DNA of 64,000 nt from Pelomonas candidula (GTDB taxonomy: Bacteria; Pseudomonadota; Gammaproteobacteria; Burkholderiales; Burkholderiaceae_C): the NCBI RefSeq assembly GCF_043555985.1, contig NZ_JBIGIC010000007.1, positions 186,001 to 250,000 on the forward strand. Direction: 5' to 3'. Every line of letters begins with the position of its first letter. The first letter of the stretch is position 1. This document shows positions 57,674 to 64,000 of this stretch, in pieces. The position numbers were made by a program, and so were the translations under genes. A model generated the notes under the pieces. The model was not told the DNA's origin. It made no database searches and saw only the letters and a list, made by a program, of their open reading frames with translations.

Positions 57674-60361
57674 TTGAAGCCCGTGACCTTCGCTGCCGTG
57701 AGCAGCCTGGCCCTTGCCCTGGCCTTGTCGGCCGCCGTGCCGCTGCAGGCGCAAACCGCCGCCCCCTCGGCCGCCACCGTTCCCACGCTGGAGCAGATCT
57801 TCCGCGCCGAGCCCTACCGCAGCGAGCCGGCCAAGGACGCCGCCTTCAGCCGCAGTGGCCGCTACCTGGCCTACCTGTGGAGCCCGTTCGGCGAGCCCGG
57901 CACCGATCTCTGGGTGCATGACACCAAGACCGGCAAGACGCAGCGCGTCACCTCGCCCCAGGTCATGGCCGCTTTCGAGGCGCCGGAGGACATGGCGCGC
58001 TTCGACAGAAAGCTCAAGCAGCGCAACGACGAATACGCCGAGCGCCAGGCCCGCGAGGTCGCGCAGCAGGCCTATCTGCACGGCGACAAGGTCGACCTGT
58101 CACAGTGGGAATCGGCCCGGATCGAAGTGCTGAAGAAGGAGCTGGCCGAGAAGAAGGCCAAGGACGATGCGCAGAAGGCCGCCGACAAGGCCGACGCCGA
58201 GGTCGAGAAGCAGGCCATGGCGGCGCTGGCCGCCAGGCGTGCCGGCAAGCCGGTGCCCGCTGCGGCGCCCGCGTCCGCCGCCTCGTCGCCCGACAAGAAG
58301 GACGACAAGGAGAAGGAACTCTGGGAGCTGCGCGACGAGCTGAAGAAGAAGCTCGCGCGCGACAAGCTCAAGCCGGCCGACCTCTACCCCGGCCCGGCGC
58401 AGTTCGTCTGGGCGCATCGGGCGGACGAACTGGTCTTCCAGTATCGCGGCGGCCTCTATCGCTGGGCGGTGGGTGACAAGGCGCCGGCGCCGCTGGTTGC
58501 CACGCAGCGCGAGCTGCGCACGGTGGCCTACACGGCCGACGACGCCGGCTTCGTGTTCATGGACGAGACCCGCGTGCTGCGGCTGAGCTTCAGGCGGCCT
58601 GGCGTGGAGGTCGTCAACCGCGAGCTGATCCACCCGGACGACGAGCAGAAGAAGTACCGCATCGCCGAGACGGCGATCAGCGAGGACGGCCGCTGGATGT
58701 CGCTGGTCGCGACCGCGCCGCTGAAGGGGGCCGACGACAAGCCGGCGCCGGCGGGCCGCCAGGTGGAAATCATGAACTACAGCGACCGCTGGGCCACGGC
58801 CAAGAAGGTCGGCCGCGAGGTGTCGGACGACAAGCGCACCGAGAAGCCGCTGGCTCTGTATATCCGCCAGGTGCCCGCGAACGGCGCCGCGCCGCGCAAG
58901 CAGCCCGAGCCGGTGTTCACGAACGCCGGCGGCGACGTCTGGTTCGAGATGAGCGACGTGGCCTGGGCCAGGGATGGCAGCCGCTATGCGTTCACGACCT
59001 GGGAGCGCGACAAGGAACTGCTGCGCGTGTACATCGGCCAGGCCGACGAGAACGCCAAGCCCGAGATGGTGCTGGAGCGCCGTGGCGACGTCGGCCACGA
59101 GGTCGTGAACGTGCTCAAGCCCCGCTTCACGCCGGATGGCAAGACGCTGGTGCTGACGCTGGACGAGACCGGCTGGCGCCAGCCCTACGCCATCGACGTG
59201 GCGACGAAGGCGCTGCGCCCGCTGCTGAAGGGCGAGTTCGAGGCGCCGCAGGTGGTCGGCATCACGGCCGACAGCAAGGCGCTGTTCGTGCTGGCCAACC
59301 AGGGCGACTTCGCGGCGATGAACGTGCTGCGCGTCGACCTGGCCAGCGGCGCGATGCAGGCGCTGGGGGCGGCGGGCGAGTACCACCGCGGCGCGGTCGC
59401 GTCGGAGGACGGCCGCTGGGTCGCCGCCAACGCCGGCAACTGGGCGCAGCGCCCGGAGCTGAAGCTGCTGGCTGGCGACGCCAAGGCCAACCCCAAGGCT
59501 GAAGCGCGCACGCTGACCGACAGCACCGACAAGGCCTGGGCCGACCTGCACCTGCTGCAGCCCGAGCGCTTCGCGTTCACGAACCGCCATGGCGACCGCA
59601 TCGAGGCCTATGTCTTCAAGCCTGCCGGCTGGCAGGCGACCGACAAGCGCCCCGGCATCGTCTACGTCTACGGCGGCCCGCTGAACGACCGCCACATCGT
59701 CGAGGTCGACAGCTTCCAGCCCACCGCCTACCTGTTCGGCCAGTACATGGCCGCCAAGCACGGCTTTGTCACCATTGCCGTGGACCCGCGCGGCCACAGC
59801 AACTACGGCCGCAAGTTCTCCGACGCCAACTGGGAGCATCCCGGCGAGCCGCAGGCCGAGGACCTGGAAGACCTCGTCAAGCTGCTGCCGGGCTACGGCG
59901 TGGACCCGGCGCGCGTGGGCCTGAACGGCTGGAGCTTCGGCGGCTTCCAGACGCAGTACACGATGTACACGCGCCCCGACCTGTTTGCCGCCGGCATTGC
60001 CGGTGCCGGCCCGACGGAATGGGAGAACTACAACAGCTGGTACAGCGGCCGCACGATCGGCAAGGCGACCGACCGGACCAAGCCCGTGCTGCGCAGGTTC
60101 TCGCTGCTGCCGCTGGCCAAGGGCCTGAAGCACCCGCTGATGCTGGTGCACGGCATGCAGGACCCCAACGTGCTGTACCAGGACACGGTCAACGTCTATC
60201 GCGAGCTGCTGGACTCGGGCAAGGAGTCGCTCGTCGAGCTGTTCCTGGACCCCGACGGCGTGCACGCGCTGGGCGGCGTCGTGAAACCGGCGGGCTGGCA
60301 CCGCAAGTACGAAGCCTTCTGGATCAGAACGTTGGCCCCTCGCCTGGCCTCGCCGCGCTGA
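57674..60361 (+). CDS. Secreted S9-family prolyl oligopeptidase
   Basis: An 895-residue periplasmic peptidase with a 26-residue signal peptide ending LQAQ. A propeller-like region with a charged, coiled-coil insertion (about 140-220, many Lys/Glu/Asp/Ala) precedes the C-terminal alpha/beta-hydrolase domain. The triad is Ser754 in GWSFGG, Asp830 in GMQDPN and His864 in DGVHALGG. It resembles DPP4/acylaminoacyl-peptidase-type enzymes that remove short peptides. The start is TTG at 57674 with a GGAG site six bases upstream; no ATG fits. Unusually, the last nine residues LAPRLASPR and the stop are encoded by repeat copy E, so the native C-terminus has been replaced or extended. Confidence 0.88.
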   Translation: MKPVTFAAVSSLALALALSAAVPLQAQTAAPSAATVPTLEQIFRAEPYRSEPAKDAAFSRSGRYLAYLWSPFGEPGTDLWVHDTKTGKTQRVTSPQVMAAFEAPEDMARFDRKLKQRNDEYAERQAREVAQQAYLHGDKVDLSQWESARIEVLKKELAEKKAKDDAQKAADKADAEVEKQAMAALAARRAGKPVPAAAPASAASSPDKKDDKEKELWELRDELKKKLARDKLKPADLYPGPAQFVWAHRADELVFQYRGGLYRWAVGDKAPAPLVATQRELRTVAYTADDAGFVFMDETRVLRLSFRRPGVEVVNRELIHPDDEQKKYRIAETAISEDGRWMSLVATAPLKGADDKPAPAGRQVEIMNYSDRWATAKKVGREVSDDKRTEKPLALYIRQVPANGAAPRKQPEPVFTNAGGDVWFEMSDVAWARDGSRYAFTTWERDKELLRVYIGQADENAKPEMVLERRGDVGHEVVNVLKPRFTPDGKTLVLTLDETGWRQPYAIDVATKALRPLLKGEFEAPQVVGITADSKALFVLANQGDFAAMNVLRVDLASGAMQALGAAGEYHRGAVASEDGRWVAANAGNWAQRPELKLLAGDAKANPKAEARTLTDSTDKAWADLHLLQPERFAFTNRHGDRIEAYVFKPAGWQATDKRPGIVYVYGGPLNDRHIVEVDSFQPTAYLFGQYMAAKHGFVTIAVDPRGHSNYGRKFSDANWEHPGEPQAEDLEDLVKLLPGYGVDPARVGLNGWSFGGFQTQYTMYTRPDLFAAGIAGAGPTEWENYNSWYSGRTIGKATDRTKPVLRRFSLLPLAKGLKHPLMLVHGMQDPNVLYQDTVNVYRELLDSGKESLVELFLDPDGVHALGGVVKPAGWHRKYEAFWIRTLAPRLASPR

Positions 60362-60551
60362 ACGCGGTCGAGCTCAGTCGGTCTTGCAGACCGCGCTGTG
60401 CCGGTGGCGCAGCCCTTCGGCAGGCACAGGCCGTCCACTGGACGCCCTGTGTCCGGCCTCAGCCCCCATGGGGACGGCGATGCTCGCAGCATTGAGCTGC
60501 GAGCACATCGCCCGGCGGGCCGGCTTGGGGGCGGCCCGGCGCTCGGCCCGC
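60332..60551 (+). repeat. Structured intergenic repeat, copy E, overlapping the S9 peptidase 3' end
   Basis: TTGGCCCCTCG starts inside the peptidase frame, and the TGA of the GCTGAACGC loop (60359-60361) is the stop codon. Hairpin 1 is weaker than in A or D. A 70-80 base module is inserted before the conserved box: hairpin CTGTGCC / GGCGCAG (loop GGT), linker CCTTCGGCAGGCACA, a second hairpin (CGTCC / GGACG inside ACAGG / CCTGT), and TGTGTCCG. The GGGGACGG box then follows. Hairpin 3 has outer stem GGCGATG / CATCGCC and inner stem CTCGCAGC / GCTGCGAG with loop ATTGA. The 3' part ends GCTCGGCCCG. Confidence 0.82.
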
Positions 60552-60582
60552 ATGGGTGTGGACGTGCCCTAAGCTGTCGGCC

Positions 60583-62970
60583 ATGTGGACAGCCCCGCCT
60601 CCGCCGCCCGATGAAGACCGCCGCCTGGCGCGCCTGGCCGCGCTGGCGGTCATGGACACCGAGCCGGAGCCGCTGTTCGACCACCTGACCGCGCTGGCCG
60701 CGCAGATCTGTGGCACGCCGGTGGCGCTGCTGGGCCTGCTGGACGAGCGCCGCCAGTGGTTCAAGGCCGCGGTCGGCTTCGGCCGCGCCGAGACGCCGCG
60801 GGCGCTGACCTTCTGCGCCCACACGCTGTTGGCGGACGGGCTTTTCGAGGTCCAGGACACCAGCGGCGACCCGCGCTTCGCCGAACATCCCGACGTGCTG
60901 GCCCAGCCGCCGCTGCGCTACTACGCCGGCGTGCCGATCCGGCTGGATGATGGCAGTCACCCGGGCACGCTGTGTGTCGTGGACTTCCGGCCGCGTGAAC
61001 TGACCGACGCGCAGCGCGAGGCGCTGATGCGGCTGGCCGACGTTGCCGCCGAAGCGCTGATGATGCGCGAGCGCGTGCTGGCGCGCGCAGACACCGGGCC
61101 GCAGGAGCAGCCGTTCCGCGTGCTGGCCGAGACTGCGCCGCTGGGCATCTTCCGTACCGATGCGGCCGGGCTGTGCATCTACACCAACCCCGTCTGGCAG
61201 CGCATCTACGGCGCCGGTGCGCGTGACGCGCTGGGCGAGGGCTGGGCCGCCACGCTGGCGCCCGAGGATGGCGACTCGGTGCTGGCCCACTGGCGGCGCT
61301 GCGTGCAGCGCCGCCAGCCGTTCGAGATGCGTTACCGCGTGCGCCGCCCCGGCGGTGCGATGCGCCAGGTCTGGTCGCGCGCGCGGCCGCTGCTGGCGCC
61401 GGCGGGCGAGCTGCTGGGCTATGTCGGTATCTCCGAGGACGTAACCGACCGGCTCAGCGTCGAGCGCGAGCTGCGCGACAGCAAGGCCTTGCTGGACCGC
61501 ACCGGCCGCGTCGCTGGCGTGGGCGGCTGGAGCCTGGACCTGCAGACGCAGGAGCTGGTCTGGAGCGACCAGACCTTCCGCATCCACGACCTCGAACCCG
61601 GCCTCCAGCCCACGTTGGAGGAGGCGCTCGCCTTCTACCCGCCCGAGGCGCGCGGCGCCATCGAGTCGGCGGTGCAGCGCGGCATCCTGTACGGCGAGCC
61701 GTGGAGCCTGGAGCTGCCGATGATCACCGCCAGCGGCCGCGAGGTCTGGGTGCTGGCCCAGGGCCAGGTGGACTGGCAGGACGGCACGCCGGTGAGGCTG
61801 GTGGGCGCCTTCCAGGACGTCACCGAGCATCACCGTGCCGCCGTCGAGCTGGAACTCAACCGCCAGCGGCTGCGCGCGCTGTACGAGTCCACGCCGGCAC
61901 TGATGCATTCCGTCGACGCAGGCGGGCGTGTGCTCAGCGTGTCGGACCGCTGGCTGGAGCGGCTGGGCTACCGGCGCGAGGAGGTCATCGGCCGCATGCT
62001 GGACGACTTCCTGACCCCCGAGTCCAGCCGCCGGGTGCGCGAGGTGCACCGCCCCGCGCTGTGGCGCCTTGGCCATGTCGACGACTGCGCCGTGCAGCTG
62101 ATCTGCGCCGACGGCCGGCTGCGTGACGTGCTGGTCTCGGCCGTGGCCGAGTACGACGCGCAGGGCCGGCCGCTGCGTGCGCAGGCGCTGGTGGATGACA
62201 TCACCGAGGACCTCAAGCGTCGCGCCCAGCTGGCCCAGGAGCAGCAGATGCGCCGCCAGACCGAGCGCCACGTGCAGGAGCTGGATCAGCTGCTTCGCGA
62301 GCGCTCCGAAATGCTGGACGTGCTGGCCCACGAGGTGCGCCAGCCGCTCAACAACGCCAGCGCCGCGTTGCAGAGCGCCGCGGGCAGCCTGGCCGGTCGC
62401 GGTGAGCGCCAGGCCCAGGAGCGGCTGATGCGCGCCCAGGCCGTGCTGGGGCAGGTGCTGGCCGGCGTCGACAACACGCTGGCCGCGGCCACGCTGCTGG
62501 CTGGTGGCGGGCGCATCGCGCGGCTGGACACCGACATCGACACGCTGATCGCCGTCACCATCGCCGACCTGCCGCGCGAGCAGCGCGACCGCGTCGTCGT
62601 GCACCGCCACACCGCCACGCGCACGGCGCTGATGGACATGAGCCTGATGCGGCTGGCGCTGCGCAACCTGCTGTCCAACGCGCTCAAGTACGCACCCGGC
62701 GTCAGCCCGGTCGCGCTGCACGTGATGGACTTCGACGAACCGGCCGCGCTGCAGTTCGAGGTCGCCGACGCCGGCCCCGGCATCCCGCGCGAGCTGCTGC
62801 CGCGGCTGTTCACGCGCGGCGCGCGCGGCGTCGGCGGCACGGAATCGGCCCACGGCCTGGGCCTGTACATCGTGCGCCGCGTGATGGACTTGCACGGCGG
62901 CACGGCCGAGCTGCTGCGCACCGGGCCGCTGGGCACGGTGATGCGGCTTACCTTGCCTCAGGCTGGCTGA
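60583..62970 (+). CDS. GAF-PAS multi-domain sensor histidine kinase
   Basis: A 795-residue soluble kinase. Residues 10-165 form a GAF domain with the LAALAVMDTEPEPLFDHLTALAAQICGTPVALLGLLDERRQWFKA pattern and FCAHTLL. Three PAS domains follow (about 180-300, 310-420 and 430-550), the first two with PAC-type ends such as GYVGISEDVTDR and LVGAFQDVTEH. HisKA has His583 in DVLAHEVRQPLNN. The ATPase domain has LLSNALKYAP, ADAGPGIP and HGLGLYIVRRVMDLHGG. No output receiver is fused and no partner regulator is adjacent. The start ATG 60583 lies shortly after repeat copy E, and its promoter must overlap or follow that repeat. Confidence 0.88.
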   Translation: MWTAPPPPPDEDRRLARLAALAVMDTEPEPLFDHLTALAAQICGTPVALLGLLDERRQWFKAAVGFGRAETPRALTFCAHTLLADGLFEVQDTSGDPRFAEHPDVLAQPPLRYYAGVPIRLDDGSHPGTLCVVDFRPRELTDAQREALMRLADVAAEALMMRERVLARADTGPQEQPFRVLAETAPLGIFRTDAAGLCIYTNPVWQRIYGAGARDALGEGWAATLAPEDGDSVLAHWRRCVQRRQPFEMRYRVRRPGGAMRQVWSRARPLLAPAGELLGYVGISEDVTDRLSVERELRDSKALLDRTGRVAGVGGWSLDLQTQELVWSDQTFRIHDLEPGLQPTLEEALAFYPPEARGAIESAVQRGILYGEPWSLELPMITASGREVWVLAQGQVDWQDGTPVRLVGAFQDVTEHHRAAVELELNRQRLRALYESTPALMHSVDAGGRVLSVSDRWLERLGYRREEVIGRMLDDFLTPESSRRVREVHRPALWRLGHVDDCAVQLICADGRLRDVLVSAVAEYDAQGRPLRAQALVDDITEDLKRRAQLAQEQQMRRQTERHVQELDQLLRERSEMLDVLAHEVRQPLNNASAALQSAAGSLAGRGERQAQERLMRAQAVLGQVLAGVDNTLAAATLLAGGGRIARLDTDIDTLIAVTIADLPREQRDRVVVHRHTATRTALMDMSLMRLALRNLLSNALKYAPGVSPVALHVMDFDEPAALQFEVADAGPGIPRELLPRLFTRGARGVGGTESAHGLGLYIVRRVMDLHGGTAELLRTGPLGTVMRLTLPQAG

Positions 62971-63027
62971 GCCCCCCTTGTCCTTTATTTAGACTGGGCG
63001 CCTCCCGGCCACGCTCCTGTTACCGAG

Positions 63028-64000
63028 ATGCCCGACGCCCCCGAACGCTCCACACCCGTCCACCGCCTGCCCAGCCTGCGTGGCCAGCTCAGCCTGGTGC
63101 TGGGGGGCCTGGCCCTCGCCATCCTGGCGGCGGTGGGAGGGTATCTAGGCAGCGTCGCCACGCAGGAGCTCTACACCGCCCAGCAGGTCGTCGTGCGCTC
63201 GACGGCACAGTTCGCCGCCGAGCTGCTGGCCGCGCAGTTGCGCGACCGTGAGCGCGAGATCGAGCTGTTGAGCCTGGCTCCCCACATGGTGGAGGGGGCG
63301 CTGGATTCGCAGCGTGTGCGCGACTCGCTGGATCGCCGCGCGGCCTTGCACGACGAGTTCGCCTGGCTGGGCGTGGCGTCGCCGGACGGCACGGTGCTGC
63401 AGGCCACCGGCGGCATGCTGGCCGGCCGCTCTGTCGCCCAGCGTGAGTGGTTCGTCGCCGCGCGCGAGCGCGTCTACGTGGGCGACGTGCACGAGGCCAA
63501 GCTGCTGGCCACGATGCTGCCGGCCCAGCCCAATGGCGAGCCGACGCGCTTCATCGACTTCGCCGCCCCCATCCGCGATGCCGAGGGCCGGCTGCGCGGC
63601 GTCGTCGCCGCGCACGCGCACTGGCGCTGGGTCACCGGCCTCGTCGAGGGAGTGGCGCGCCGCCAGAGCCCTGGCGCCGGCATCGACGCCCTCATCATCG
63701 ACGGCCAGGGCCGGGTGCTCTACCCCGAGGCGATGAAGGTCGCCCAGGCCAACGGTGCCGACGTGCTGCCCAAGGTCGCCGGCGGCCGGTTCGAGGGGGA
63801 GCTGGGCTTCGATGGCAAGACCTACCTGACGAGCGAGGCGCCGCTGCAGGTGAGCACCAATGCCGGGTTGGGCTGGCGCATCGTTGCGCGCCAGCCGCTG
63901 GACATGGCGTTGCGCCCGGTGCGGGACCTGACGCGCGAGCTGGTGTTGTTGGGGGTGCTGGCCGCCGCCGTGCTGTCGTTCGCCGCGCTGCTGCTGGCGC
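63028..64000 (+). CDS. Cache-domain membrane sensor, N-terminal part, cut by window edge
   Basis: At least 324 residues run off the right edge. After a short cytoplasmic start, a membrane helix lies at about 20-42 (LSLVLGGLALAILAAVGGYL). The periplasmic part (about 45-300) fits a double Cache sensor: FAWLGVASPDGTVLQATGG, REWFVAARERVYVGDVHEA, IDFAAPIRDAEGRLRGVVAAH and DALIIDGQGRVLYP. A second membrane helix begins at about 308 (LVLLGVLAAAVLSFAALLLA). The output domain is outside the window and could be a diguanylate cyclase, kinase or chemoreceptor. The ATG at 63028 follows GAG closely; the gene lies 57 bases after the GAF-PAS kinase. Confidence 0.8.
   Translation, partial: MPDAPERSTPVHRLPSLRGQLSLVLGGLALAILAAVGGYLGSVATQELYTAQQVVVRSTAQFAAELLAAQLRDREREIELLSLAPHMVEGALDSQRVRDSLDRRAALHDEFAWLGVASPDGTVLQATGGMLAGRSVAQREWFVAARERVYVGDVHEAKLLATMLPAQPNGEPTRFIDFAAPIRDAEGRLRGVVAAHAHWRWVTGLVEGVARRQSPGAGIDALIIDGQGRVLYPEAMKVAQANGADVLPKVAGGRFEGELGFDGKTYLTSEAPLQVSTNAGLGWRIVARQPLDMALRPVRDLTRELVLLGVLAAAVLSFAALLLA

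Overview
The window is high-GC DNA that codes densely on both strands. Its content points to a betaproteobacterium of the order Burkholderiales, probably near Roseateles, Mitsuaria or Pelomonas. The grounds are a class II ribonucleotide reductase, a double-length UvrA, large TonB-dependent sugar receptors, and many two-component and PAS proteins. This placement is an inference from gene content. I see no rRNA, tRNA, CRISPR array, insertion sequence or replication origin.

Layout. Positions 1-5251 (minus) form a regulatory operon: a helical hypothetical protein, a PilZ protein, an AlgZ/LytS-type histidine kinase, a degenerate paralogue lacking the catalytic residues, a LytTR response regulator, an alpha/beta hydrolase and the start of a cupin-like protein. 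Positions 5351-8963 hold an EipA-like envelope protein and nrdJ. Positions 8973-11466 (minus) hold a POT-like transporter and a TehA-type channel.

Positions 11555-37471 form a plant-polysaccharide and galactose island. It has two GH93-like exo-arabinanases (one a lipoprotein, one with six ricin-type lectin repeats), two GH43-like five-bladed enzymes, a GH2 enzyme and a cytoplasmic clan-A glycosidase. It also has a sugar-type TonB-dependent receptor, a CUT1 ABC importer, a YtfQRT-YjfF furanose importer, and galE, galT, galK and galM. An ArsR-like regulator sits between galE and galT. A shared motif precedes galE (with the divergent GH43 gene), galT and the receptor, which suggests one regulon. 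The inferred flow is extracellular release of arabinose and galactose oligomers or furanoses, outer-membrane uptake by the receptor, inner-membrane uptake by the two ABC systems, then the Leloir pathway. No arabinose catabolic genes lie in the window.

Positions 37500-46551 carry an NTF2-like protein, cyclopropane fatty acid synthase, two hydroxyproline catabolic enzymes, a Ser-rich protein, a chemoreceptor, an EcsC-like protein, a DnaQ-like exonuclease, a decayed NADAR gene and malonyl-CoA synthetase. Positions 46565-50978 are a signalling block: a hybrid kinase, a globin, a 66-residue protein, an OmpR-type regulator and a stand-alone receiver. Positions 51207-64000 hold the 1875-residue UvrA, a lower-GC membrane protein, a repeat-rich gap, an S9 peptidase, a GAF/PAS kinase and the start of a Cache-type sensor.

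The most unusual feature is a dispersed intergenic repeat with five copies (near 27.8, 36.3, 49.1, 50.3 and 60.3 kb). Each copy starts at or within a few bases of the stop codon of the gene upstream in the same orientation. Each carries conserved boxes plus hairpins whose stems differ in sequence between copies but mostly stay paired. In one copy the repeat supplies the last nine codons and the stop of the S9 peptidase. I do not recognise it as a named family.
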